From Chloroflexota bacterium (lineage in GTDB: Bacteria; Chloroflexota; Dehalococcoidia; SAR202; UBA11138), in assembly GCA_022561955.1 (NCBI GenBank), contig JADFQF010000003.1:1-16964 (forward strand): 16,964 nt of DNA, in the 5' to 3' direction. The notes beneath the pieces were generated by a model, which was not told the origin of the DNA, made no database searches, and saw nothing but the letters and a program-made list of their open reading frames with translations. Positions within the stretch are counted from its first letter, which is position 1, and each line of letters opens with the position of its first letter. A program made the translations under genes and the position numbers. Positions 1 through 7,198 of this stretch are shown piece by piece.

Positions 1-1221
1 TTCTTCAACGTCCTGGCTCCCGTCGACGCGTTCGAGGTGCTGCGAAAGCATCTGCGGCCCCTCGACGCGGAAGCCGTGGATACCGCAGCCGCCCTGGGAC
101 GCGTGACCGCCGAAGAGGTCCGGTCGCCGGAGCCCCTACCCGCCTTCCCTCGGTCCACCATGGACGGCTATTCGGTCAGGGCGGCCGATACTTTCGGGGC
201 CACCGAAGGCCTGCCGGCATACCTGGAAATGGTCGGCCAGGTGCCAATGGGCCGGCCCGCGTCGGTGAGCGTTTCGACCGGACAGGCGGCCGTCGCATAC
301 ACGGGCGGTATGCTGGCGGACGGCGCGGACGCCGTCGTCATGGTGGAGCAGACCCAGAAGATCGACGATACGACCATCGAGGTCATGCGCCCCGTCGCGC
401 CGGGCGAGAACGTCGTGCAGGTCGGAGAGGACGTGCGGGAGGGCGATCTCGTCTTGTCCGCGGGGCACCTGTTGCGGCCCCAGGACATTGGCGGGCTGCT
501 GGCGCTTGGCATCGACAGGGTCAGCGTAGGTAGACGCCCCCGCGTTGCCATCGTATCCACCGGCGACGAGCTGGTCCCGCCGGGCGATAAAGTGAGACCG
601 GGGCAGATTCGCGACATCAACACGTTCACTTTAACCGGACTGGTCCAAGAGGCCGGCGGCATACCGCTGACGTCCGGGCTGGTTCGAGACGACTTCGAGG
701 AGCAGAGAAACGCCGCGATCGATGCGCTACGGGGAAGCGACGTTCTCGTCTTTTCCGCCGGCAGCTCGGTGAGCAACCGCGACATGACGGCCAAGGTCCT
801 GGGCAGCCTGGGCGAGCCGGGCATACTCGTCCACGGCATATCCATTCGGCCCGGCAAGCCGACTATCGTCGCGATGCTCGACGGAAAGCCCGCCATAGGC
901 TTGCCGGGCAATCCGGTCTCCGCGATGGTGGTCTTCGACCTGCTGGTGCGGCCAACCATCTTCGCGCTGAGCGGAATGGCTTCGCCTCCCGAGCCGCCGA
1001 CGACCCAGGCCAGGCTGCTACAGAACATCGCCTCGGTCGCGGGTCGAGAGGACTACGTTCCGGTGCGGCTCGTCCGTCAGAATGGCGAGCTGTGCGCCGA
1101 GCCCGTGCTGGGCAAGTCGAACCTGATCTTCACGCTGATAAGGTCGCAGGGAATCGTCAAGGTGCCCCTGGATTCCGGCGGCCTGTACGCGGGTGAAACC
1201 GTGTCCGTGAGGTTATTTTAG
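1..1221 (+). CDS. moeA: Molybdopterin molybdenumtransferase MoeA (5' end outside window)
   Basis: MoeA inserts molybdate (or tungstate) into adenylylated molybdopterin in the last step of molybdenum-cofactor synthesis in the cytoplasm. The reading frame is open from base 1 and begins FFNVLAPVDAFEVL, which fits the usual MoeA N-terminus, so the true start lies upstream; the GTG at 37 is probably internal. 406 residues are visible. Family motifs appear in order: STMDGYSV (bases 154-177, with the conserved Asp), YTGGML followed by ADGADAVVM, VSTGDELVPPG, an AGSSVSNRD loop where many MoeA have GGVSVGDYD, and GLPGNPVSAMV near the C-terminal domain. The second moeA starts 4 bases after the TAG stop, so the two are very likely co-transcribed. 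The identification is firm; whether this copy prefers Mo or W cannot be told. Confidence 0.95.
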   Translation, partial: FFNVLAPVDAFEVLRKHLRPLDAEAVDTAAALGRVTAEEVRSPEPLPAFPRSTMDGYSVRAADTFGATEGLPAYLEMVGQVPMGRPASVSVSTGQAAVAYTGGMLADGADAVVMVEQTQKIDDTTIEVMRPVAPGENVVQVGEDVREGDLVLSAGHLLRPQDIGGLLALGIDRVSVGRRPRVAIVSTGDELVPPGDKVRPGQIRDINTFTLTGLVQEAGGIPLTSGLVRDDFEEQRNAAIDALRGSDVLVFSAGSSVSNRDMTAKVLGSLGEPGILVHGISIRPGKPTIVAMLDGKPAIGLPGNPVSAMVVFDLLVRPTIFALSGMASPPEPPTTQARLLQNIASVAGREDYVPVRLVRQNGELCAEPVLGKSNLIFTLIRSQGIVKVPLDSGGLYAGETVSVRLF

Positions 1222-1225
1222 CTTC

Positions 1226-3175
1226 ATGACTCATCGACGCGGCGATAGGCGCTACTACCTGAGCGACGTGCCCTACCAGGAGGCGCTGTCCAACTTCCTG
1301 GACGCGCTTAGAAACGTGGATGGACTCAGTGCCCTTGCCGGGGAGACGGTACCCTTGGGCAAGGCGCGCGGCAGGGTCACGGCCGAACCCGTCTGGGCCA
1401 GGCGGTCCTCGCCCCACTACGATTCGGCGGCCATGGACGGCGTGGCGGTCAGGTCAAGGGAGACGACCGGTGCAACCGAGACCTCACCGCTGCGCCTGGG
1501 CATAGGTCGACAGGCGGTATGGGTGGATACGGGCGACCCGGTGCCCGACGGCTTCGATGCCGTGATCATGATCGAGGTCGTCCACCAGCTGGGCGACGAC
1601 GAGATCGAGATTTACGCCCCCGTCGCGCCCTATCAGCACGTTCGTGCGCTGGGCGAAGACATCGTGGCGACGGAGCTGGTCCTGCCAGAAAATCACATTC
1701 TGCGTCCCGTCGACCTCGGCGCATGCGCCGCCGCTGGTCTCACGGAGCTGGCGGTGAGAAAGAAGCCAACGGTCGCCATCATACCCACCGGCACGGAGCT
1801 TGTCCCCATCGGAAGCGAGCCCAAGGCCGGCGAAATCATCGAGTTCAACTCGCTGATACTCGGCGGGCTGATCGAGGAGTGGGGAGGCGACCCGACGACT
1901 CTGACGCCCGTGCCGGACGACTACGATGAGCTGCGCACCGCCCTTACGGACGCCATCAGCCGCTTCGACGTCGTGATAATCAACGCCGGCTCATCGGCGG
2001 GCTCCGAGGACTATACGGCGAGGCTCGTCGAAGAGCTTGGCACGCTGATCGCGCACGGCGCCGCCATTCGGCCCGGTCACCCCATCGTCCTGAGCGTCGT
2101 CGAGGGCAAGCCCGTCGTGGGCATTCCCGGTTACCCCGTGTCGGCGGCGCTGACGTGCGATCTCTTCATCAAGCCGCTGATCGAGGCGATGACGGGCGCG
2201 CGGACGCCCCGTCGAAAGCGTGAGGCCGCCGTCATCACCCGGAAGGTCCTCTCTCCCATGGGCGAGGACGAGTTCTTGCGAGTGAGGCTGGGCCGTGTCG
2301 GCGGAAGGCTGGTGGCGACGCCCATCCAACGGGGCGCGGGCGTCATAATGTCCCTGGTCCGGGCCGACGGCATCGCCCTGATCCCCCGCTTTTCGGAGGG
2401 GCTGGACGCGGGCCAGGAGGTCGACGTCGAGCTGCTGCGCCCGATAGAAGAGATCGAGGCGACCATCGTCGCGATCGGCAGCCACGACCTTACGCTGGAC
2501 CTCCTGGCAAGCATGTTGCGAAAGGGACACCCGGACTCGACGCTCGCGTCGTCCAACGTAGGCAGCCTGGGCGGGCTGATGGCGTTGAACAGGGGCGAGG
2601 CACACCTGGCCGGAACGCATCTCCTGGACGAAGAGACCGGCGAGTACAACCTCTCATACGTGCGAAGGTACGTCACGGGCACCGAAGTAGTCGTCATGAA
2701 CCTGGTGCATCGCGTGCAAGGCCTGATCGTACCCAGGGGTAATCCGCTAAAATTGGCGACTCTGGAGGACATTGGGCGCGATGGCTTGAGCTTCGTCAAC
2801 AGGCAACGCGGCTCGGGGACGCGGGTGCTTTTGGACTACAAGCTGAAAGAGCTGAATATCTCAATAGATGCCATAACCGGGTACGAGCGGGAGGAGTACA
2901 CGCACCTGGCCGTCGCGGCAGCGGTCGCAGGCGGCAAGGCCGACGTAGGCCTCGGGATATTGTCTGCGGCGAGGGCGATGGACCTGGATTTCGTCCCGCT
3001 TCTCAGCGAGCAGTATGATCTGGTCATTCCATCCGAGTTCTATGAGAGCGAGCTGCTGAAGCCGCTGCTCGATCTAATCAAAAGCGACGATTTCAAGAGT
3101 CAAGTCGGGTCCCTCGGAGGGTACGATACCTCGGAGACGGGCAAGGTTCTGGCCGAGCTATCTCCCGGAAGCTGA
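1226..3175 (+). CDS. moeA: MoeA fused to a C-terminal periplasmic-binding-protein-like domain
   Basis: This 649-residue protein is a MoeA of about 405 residues followed by a substrate-binding domain of the PBP/LysR-effector type (about residues 407-640). MoeA motifs seen are YDSAAMDGVAV, VDTGDPVPDGFDAVIMIE, PTGTELVPIG (Thr where the common form has Asp in GDE), AGSSAGSEDYT and GIPGYPVSAAL. The C-terminal part begins IVAIGSHDLTLDLLA and contains SSNVGSLGGL, GEAHLAGTHLLDEETGEYN, VNRQRGSGTR and KADVGLGILSAA, typical of the MoeA-linked PBP domain related to COG1910. It has no signal peptide, so it should be cytoplasmic. Such fusions are known in archaea and some bacteria; a role in sensing or presenting molybdate/tungstate is inference. 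The ATG lies 13 bases after a GAGG. It ends 36 bases from the convergent oxidoreductase gene. Confidence 0.93.
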   Translation: MTHRRGDRRYYLSDVPYQEALSNFLDALRNVDGLSALAGETVPLGKARGRVTAEPVWARRSSPHYDSAAMDGVAVRSRETTGATETSPLRLGIGRQAVWVDTGDPVPDGFDAVIMIEVVHQLGDDEIEIYAPVAPYQHVRALGEDIVATELVLPENHILRPVDLGACAAAGLTELAVRKKPTVAIIPTGTELVPIGSEPKAGEIIEFNSLILGGLIEEWGGDPTTLTPVPDDYDELRTALTDAISRFDVVIINAGSSAGSEDYTARLVEELGTLIAHGAAIRPGHPIVLSVVEGKPVVGIPGYPVSAALTCDLFIKPLIEAMTGARTPRRKREAAVITRKVLSPMGEDEFLRVRLGRVGGRLVATPIQRGAGVIMSLVRADGIALIPRFSEGLDAGQEVDVELLRPIEEIEATIVAIGSHDLTLDLLASMLRKGHPDSTLASSNVGSLGGLMALNRGEAHLAGTHLLDEETGEYNLSYVRRYVTGTEVVVMNLVHRVQGLIVPRGNPLKLATLEDIGRDGLSFVNRQRGSGTRVLLDYKLKELNISIDAITGYEREEYTHLAVAAAVAGGKADVGLGILSAARAMDLDFVPLLSEQYDLVIPSEFYESELLKPLLDLIKSDDFKSQVGSLGGYDTSETGKVLAELSPGS

Positions 3176-3211
3176 ATTCACGCAGGCGTTTTCGGTCCCT
3201 CACGGTCCACG

Positions 3212-4318
3212 CTAGGTCGGAAGCCGCCGGCGATGCTTCAGGTCTTCCAGCATTCGGTCGTACTCGTCGCGGTCCACGGGCAGGTCCACCCTGGCGCCGT
3301 TGTACGATGCCAGGGTCATGGCGGCTATGAGGTCTTGCGACTTGCGCCCATCTTCGCCCGTAACGAAGGGCTCCCGGCCATCGATGATCGCCTGGGCGAA
3401 GTCCTCGATCGCCGGGGCGTGGGTGCCGCCAAAAGACTCGAATGACATGGTCTCCACGGCGGCGTTCGGGCTGACAAACTCGATCGTCTTGTCCGTGTCG
3501 ATGAACTGCTGCACGGGCGTCTCGAGCCGGTGCACGGTGAGATTGCGGCCTTCGAGCACGACGCCGGCACGTTCGCCCCAGATTTCGATGCGCTGCCCGC
3601 CGGGCGCCTGAACGGTGTTGCAGTGAACGGTCGCGGCCATGCCTGAATCGTACTGAAACAGTGCGCTGACGTAGTCTTCCACCTCGATCTTGTGCATGTA
3701 GGTCTTGCTTATGCTCATGACCGACTGCGGCATGCCGACCAGCCACTGAAAGAGGTCGAGGTGGTGTATACCCTGATTTATCAGCACTCCGCCGCCCTCT
3801 TGCTCCCAGGTGCCCCTCCACTCCAGGCGGTCGTAGTAGTCCTGCGTGCGAAGCATGGCGGTTGCCATCGACGCGTGGTAGATGTTGCCGAGGGTGCCGT
3901 CAAGGACCAGCTCCCGCATCTTCTTGACGTCGGCTCGGAACCGGTTGTTGAACAGGACTCCAAGCCTCTTGCCCGACTGTCGTGCGGCGTCGACCATCTC
4001 GTCCGCCTCCGAGGGCGTGACCGCCATGGGCTTCTCGACCAGCACGTGCTTCCCGGCCCCGAAGGCTCTCAACGTGATATCCAGGTGCGAGGGATGGGGC
4101 GTCGCGATTATGATCGCATCGACGTCGGGGTCTTCAAACACCTCGTCAAGCGAGGCGTAGTGAAGGACCTTCAAGTCGATCGCCTGTTGCCGTACCAGCT
4201 CTTGCCGTCTCGCCGTCACGCCGATGAGCCTACAGTTTTCGATCTCGTTGATTGCTTCGATGTGAGTCTGGCCTATGACGCCTGTCGAGCCTACGATTAC
4301 CACCCTTAGCTGTTCCAC
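3212..4318 (-). CDS. Gfo/Idh/MocA family NAD(P)-dependent oxidoreductase
   Basis: A 368-residue cytoplasmic dehydrogenase of the Gfo/Idh/MocA family, which oxidises sugars, inositols and related polyols with NAD(P). The N-terminal Rossmann fold starts at once (LRVVIVGSTGVIGQTH). The family EKP motif is at residues 95-97 (LVEKPMAV), and the C-terminal domain carries GIHHLDLFQWLVG (183-195) with the conserved His and Asp. Length is normal. The start chosen is GTG at 4318-4316, because AAGGAG sits 7 bases upstream and the Rossmann strand follows directly. The frame stays open 75 codons further upstream to 4543, but that stretch runs through a palindromic repeat and has no family similarity. The substrate cannot be assigned. 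It is convergent with the moeA pair and looks monocistronic. Confidence 0.92.
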   Translation of the reverse strand: MEQLRVVIVGSTGVIGQTHIEAINEIENCRLIGVTARRQELVRQQAIDLKVLHYASLDEVFEDPDVDAIIIATPHPSHLDITLRAFGAGKHVLVEKPMAVTPSEADEMVDAARQSGKRLGVLFNNRFRADVKKMRELVLDGTLGNIYHASMATAMLRTQDYYDRLEWRGTWEQEGGGVLINQGIHHLDLFQWLVGMPQSVMSISKTYMHKIEVEDYVSALFQYDSGMAATVHCNTVQAPGGQRIEIWGERAGVVLEGRNLTVHRLETPVQQFIDTDKTIEFVSPNAAVETMSFESFGGTHAPAIEDFAQAIIDGREPFVTGEDGRKSQDLIAAMTLASYNGARVDLPVDRDEYDRMLEDLKHRRRLPT

Positions 4319-4325
4319 TTGTGCA

Positions 4326-4331
4326 CTCCTT
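4326..4331 (-). promoter_or_regulatory. Ribosome binding site deciding the oxidoreductase start
   Basis: On the minus strand this reads AAGGAG and lies 7 bases before the GTG at 4318. It is a near-perfect Shine-Dalgarno at ideal spacing, and it favours the short 368-residue form over the longer open frame. Confidence 0.8.
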
Positions 4332-4456
4332 GACCCCCGTTGTGTAGTACTCAGCCGCGAAAGATTTATTGCCCGCCTGGTCATCTCCGAAATCGGTCCG
4401 GCGAAGACCCGTCGAGTCACGCCAATGATAAGGGGCGAACGAGTACGAGGCAAATC

Positions 4457-4541
4457 GACCTCTCCCCCGTCCCCTCTCCGCGCGCGGAGAGGGGGGAATC
4501 GCCAGTCGGATTTTCGATGGGAATCAACGTGGGGAGAGGTC
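4457..4541. repeat. Nested palindromic repeat, REP/MITE-like
   Basis: The core at 4471-4494 is a perfect 24-base palindrome (CCCCTCTCCGCG followed directly by its reverse complement). It is flanked by a second perfect inverted repeat, GACCTCTCCCC at 4457-4467 and GGGGAGAGGTC at 4531-4541. The outer arms repeat the CTCTCC/GGAGAG theme of the core. This looks like an intergenic repetitive extragenic palindrome or a small non-autonomous element. There is no transposase, and no target-site duplication could be identified. Confidence 0.7.
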
Positions 4542-4644
4542 AAGAGCCCTTCGACAAGCCAATGTTAATCGACTCATAGGTGAGGGCGTTGCGCCCCACC
4601 CCTATCCAACATATAGGAGCCATATCGCATTCGGAGCTCAAAAA

Positions 4645-4845
4645 TCAGCCGAGAAGCTCTTTGCGGTCCTCGTTCAGGTGCTCGCGCTGGGCGTCGTCTA
4701 TTTCGGGATACGCCTTGCCCTTCCGTCTGATGCCGCCGGTGAACACGGGCGGGCGCATCTCCAGGAATGCCTGCCGACCCTCGTCGCCGTCGGCAGTCAG
4801 CCGTGGCACAGGCTGTTCATGAGGGTCTGAATCCTCCAGGCCTCG
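4645..4845 (-). pseudogene. 3' remnant of an enoyl-CoA hydratase/isomerase (crotonase family) gene
   Basis: From 4800 down to the TGA at 4647-4645 the minus strand encodes 51 residues beginning LTADGDEGRQAFLEMRPPVF and ending NEDRKELLG. The DEG-x(2)-AFLE-x-RPPVF pattern is the typical C-terminal helix and tail of crotonase-family enoyl-CoA hydratases. The preceding residues WRIQTLMNSLCHG (about 4845-4800) also fit such a C-terminal end but lie in another frame, so there is a frameshift at about 4797-4805. All of the N-terminal and catalytic part is missing. The remnant is joined without a gap to the N-terminus of a CoA-transferase. Identification rests on motif recognition only. Confidence 0.65.
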
Positions 4846-5051
4846 GGGATCGAAACGTTGACCGCGCAGTACAGCTTCGATTGATCGTAGGCCTGGAAGG
4901 GCGCTCCCCTGGTCGACGGGTCCGGCCTGCGCGCGCTTCCGACCTTGATCACCTCCGCGCCCATCATGGCGAGAAACCGCGTGGCGGTCGGGCCCGCTAT
5001 TACCCAGCTCAGGTCGATTACCCTCACGCCGTCCAGCGGCAGGTCTTTCAT
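4797..5051 (-). pseudogene. Truncated CaiB/BaiF family III CoA-transferase (N-terminus only)
   Basis: Only 84 codons remain where the family normally has about 400 residues. The first about 66 residues are a clear CaiB/BaiF N-terminus: LPLDGVRVIDLSWVIAGP, then FLAMMGAEVIKVGSARRPD and YDQSKLYCAVNV. At about residues 67-72 (near 4838-4845) the sequence changes to WRIQTLMNSLCHG, which fits the C-terminal end of an enoyl-CoA hydratase, and stops at a TGA at 4799-4797. The catalytic Asp region and all of the C-terminus are absent, so CoA-transferase activity is not expected. The ATG overlaps the stop of the upstream CoA-transferase by 4 bases (ATGA, 5048-5051), so the two were once translationally coupled. 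Confidence 0.75.
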
Positions 5052-5848
5052 TGGCCTCGCAGTCCTTCCAGGACCGAGGCGTTGTGCTCCCCGAGGATCG
5101 GGGCGGATCTCGCCGCCAGGGGCACGCCCGGATACTTCAGCTTCCCGGCAGCAGGGTGGGCCTGCTCGATGAAGAACCCTCTATGACGCAGGTGCTCGTC
5201 GTCGAAGAGGTCTTCGACGGTGTTGACGGGAAAGCAGCGTATGCGACGTTCCTGACCCCGTCGTGCCACGTCCTGCTTGGAATTGTCCCTGGTCCAGCCC
5301 TCGACCAGGCTCCACAGCTCGGGGAAGTTGGCCTCCCTGCCCTCGCGGGTGGTGAAGCGCTCCTCGGAAGCCCAGTCAGGGCCGCTCATGTGAAAGAGCA
5401 CCGGGTCGGTGAGTTTGTAGTCGCCGTAAGGGCCCCACGAGCCGAAGGTTGTGATAGACGTGTAAACGATCCCGGGCTTTTCTTCCTTGAACGCCTGGTA
5501 TCCTAGTCCCAGACCATCCAGGTATCCCGATGCGAGGTTTTCGATGACGACGTCGGATCTCACCGCGAGCCGCCTGAGCTCATCGACTTCGCTTTTTTCA
5601 TTGAGGTCGAGGGTCACACCGAGTTTATTCATGTTTAGCGCCAAAAAAAGACCGCTCTTCTCCGGGTGTGGCTCGTCGTCGGGAAAGGGTCCCATCATGC
5701 GCGCGGGACCACCTTCGGGAGGCTCGACTTTTATGACTTCGGCGCCCAGCCGAGCGAGCACCTTCCCACAGTACGGCCCAGATACGCCCTTGCCCAGCTC
5801 CAGGACCTTCAACCCGGACAGCAGGCCTTTTGCCGAGCCCGTTGCCAT
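5048..5848 (-). CDS. CaiB/BaiF family III CoA-transferase with an internal deletion
   Basis: Family III CoA-transferases move CoA between organic acids and act as interlocked dimers of about 400-residue chains. This frame encodes only 266 residues. Residues 1-155 match the family N-terminus (LLSGLKVLELGKGVSGPYCG, LARLGAEVIKVEPPEGG, VIENLASGYLDGLGLGY, TTFGSWGPYGDYKLTDPV). At about residue 156 (near 5383) it jumps from FHMSG to PDWASEERFTTREGREANF, which in intact members lies well over 100 residues further on. The C-terminus (FPVNTVEDLFDDEHLRHRGF) is normal. The missing middle includes the region of the catalytic Asp, so the product is probably inactive, although the frame is preserved. AAAGGA at 5858-5863 lies 9 bases before the ATG and supports this start. 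A functional short family member is possible but unlikely. Confidence 0.8.
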   Translation of the reverse strand: MATGSAKGLLSGLKVLELGKGVSGPYCGKVLARLGAEVIKVEPPEGGPARMMGPFPDDEPHPEKSGLFLALNMNKLGVTLDLNEKSEVDELRRLAVRSDVVIENLASGYLDGLGLGYQAFKEEKPGIVYTSITTFGSWGPYGDYKLTDPVLFHMSGPDWASEERFTTREGREANFPELWSLVEGWTRDNSKQDVARRGQERRIRCFPVNTVEDLFDDEHLRHRGFFIEQAHPAAGKLKYPGVPLAARSAPILGEHNASVLEGLRGQ

Positions 5849-5960
5849 CGATGCGTTTCCTTTCGTTCCGTCTAACCCGTAGGCAATTCTGAATCACTCT
5901 TTTTGGCTCCGCCATGTGTCGTCAAAGAAATATCGGGTAGCAAAGAACCGAAAAATGAAT

Positions 5961-5989
5961 GTGACAACGCCGTGCCGTCGCGCTAGAAT
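5961..5989 (+). promoter_or_regulatory. Sigma70-like promoter for the trans-sulfuration gene cluster
   Basis: GTGACA (5961-5966, one mismatch to TTGACA) and TAGAAT (5984-5989, one mismatch to TATAAT) are separated by exactly 17 bases. Transcription would start near 5996, leaving a leader of about 50 bases before the ATG at 6045. It sits in the 196-base divergent interval between the minus-strand CoA-transferase genes and this cluster. I found no equally good promoter for the divergent side. Confidence 0.55.
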
Positions 5990-6044
5990 TGGCTGATAGT
6001 TCTGTTACAAGAATACTCCGAGACACCTTACGACGGGGACAAAA

Positions 6045-7198
6045 ATGAGAATCGAGACCACGGCCGCGCAGGCGGGACACCAGATCGACGCCCAGACCGG
6101 AGCGGTGGCACCTCCGATTCACGTGTCCACGACCTTCGAGCGCGACGCCGACGGCGAGTACTCCAGGGGCTACACGTATTCACGAAGCGGCAACCCCACG
6201 CGCGGCGGCCTGGAGGCCGTGCTGGCGGAGCTCGAAGGCGGCTCGTGCGCGGCGGCGTTCTCGTCGGGCTCGGCCGCATCGGCCGCGGTGTTCCAGGCAC
6301 TGTCGGCGGGAGACCACATAATCGCGCCCGAGGACTGCTACCACCCCGACACGTCGGGGCCCTGCTCCGCAACGTCTTCTCCCGCTGGGGCCTGGAGACG
6401 ACCTTTACCGATGTCACTGACCCCGAGCGCGTGAAAGAGGCGATGCGTCCGAACACGCGGCTCGTCTGGGTCGAGACGCCGTCCAACCCCATGCTGAAGG
6501 TTACGGACATACGTCGGACCGCACGAATCGCGCACGACGCCGGCGCCGTCTGCGTGTGCGACAACACCTGGGCGACGCCCATAAACCAGACGCCCCTGGC
6601 CCTGGGAGCGGACCTCGTCGTTCACGCCACGACGAAGTACCTTGGCGGTCACGGCGACGTGATGGGCGGAGCGGTCGTGTCCGCGAGGGACGACGACTTT
6701 TTTGGCCGGGTCAGGCAGGTGCAGAGAACCTACGGCGCGGTGCCGTCGCCCTTCGACTGCTGGCTGGTCAACCGCGGCATCAGGACGCTGCATCTGCGAA
6801 TGAAGGCGCACGGCGAAAACGCGATGAACATCGCTCGATTCCTCTCGGACCACCCGAGGGTCTATGCGGTACACTATCCCGGACTGGAAGGCCACCCAGG
6901 GCACTCCATCGCCTCGAAACAGATGTCCGGCTTCGGAGGCATGATGTCCCTTCAGGTCAGGGGTGGGCGCGACGAAGCCGTGAACGTGGCGGCAAGGGTG
7001 AAGCTTTTCACCTGCGCGACCAGTCTTGGCGGCACGGAGAGCCTCATCGAGCACAGGGCATCGATCGAAGGCCCTGATACCAGGGCTCCCCAGAACCTCC
7101 TCAGGCTGTCCATAGGCATCGAAAACGTAGCCGATCTCATCGAAGACCTGGAGCGAGCCTTGGGTAACATTTTTTTATTGAGCGGAAGCGTTGAGTGA
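6045..7198 (+). pseudogene. Cys/Met-metabolism PLP enzyme (cystathionine gamma-synthase/lyase type), frameshifted
   Basis: This is a PLP-dependent trans-sulfuration enzyme of the cystathionine gamma-synthase / gamma-lyase / methionine gamma-lyase family. The N-terminal part (from 6045) has GAVAPPIHVSTTFERD, YTYSRSGNPTR (PLP-phosphate contact), AAAFSSGSAAS and APEDCYH. The rest, in a different frame, has LLRNVFSRWGLETTF, WVETPSNPMLKVTD, VCDNTWATP, the PLP-lysine motif HATTKYLGGHGDVMGG and TSLGGTESLIEH. The switch falls in 6339-6360, most simply one base lost from GGGG at 6356-6359. Restoring one base gives 384 residues, the normal family length, but the loop there is slightly longer than usual, so a small insertion is an alternative. 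It may be a true pseudogene or a sequencing/assembly error. The exact reaction cannot be assigned. Confidence 0.85.

Larger units (their letters stand above)
4319..4644. other. Non-coding interval between oxidoreductase and decayed acyl-CoA genes
   Basis: This is 326 bases with no credible gene on either strand. Next to the oxidoreductase it holds that gene's ribosome binding site. Its centre holds the nested inverted repeat described separately. At 4547-4559 is CCCTTCGACAAGC, which resembles half of a short repeat dispersed in many bacterial genomes (from memory, not checked). At 4576-4605 is an imperfect hairpin (ATAGG / CCTAT outer arms, GGGCG / CGCCC inner arms) that could end transcription of the upstream minus-strand remnants, but it has no T-tract. 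I see no convincing promoter for the oxidoreductase. Confidence 0.6.

Noticed and set aside
37..39. GTG as the start of the first moeA
   Set aside because: The frame is open to base 1 and the residues before it match the usual MoeA N-terminus, so the gene starts upstream of the window.
168..1028. Long open frame on the minus strand over the first moeA (286 codons)
   Set aside because: It overlaps a conserved gene entirely; its Ser/Thr/Pro/Arg-rich composition is typical of antisense frames in GC-rich DNA.
3176..3211. Bidirectional terminator between the convergent moeA and oxidoreductase genes
   Set aside because: The 36-base gap contains only a short direct repeat (CGGTCC twice), not an inverted repeat.
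3692..4309. Open frame on the plus strand over the oxidoreductase (205 codons)
   Set aside because: It is antisense to a well-supported gene and has no recognisable motif.
4319..4543. In-frame 75-codon N-terminal extension of the Gfo/Idh/MocA oxidoreductase
   Set aside because: It reads through a palindromic repeat, has no family similarity, and a strong AAGGAG lies 7 bases before the GTG at 4318 where the Rossmann fold begins.
4576..4605. Hairpin as intrinsic terminator of the minus-strand acyl-CoA remnants
   Set aside because: The stem is interrupted and no T-tract follows on the minus strand, so it is mentioned only as part of the non-coding interval.
6028..6582. Minus-strand open frame across the start of the trans-sulfuration gene
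   Set aside because: It is low-complexity Arg/Pro/Ser-rich shadow coding; the plus strand carries clear PLP-enzyme motifs.
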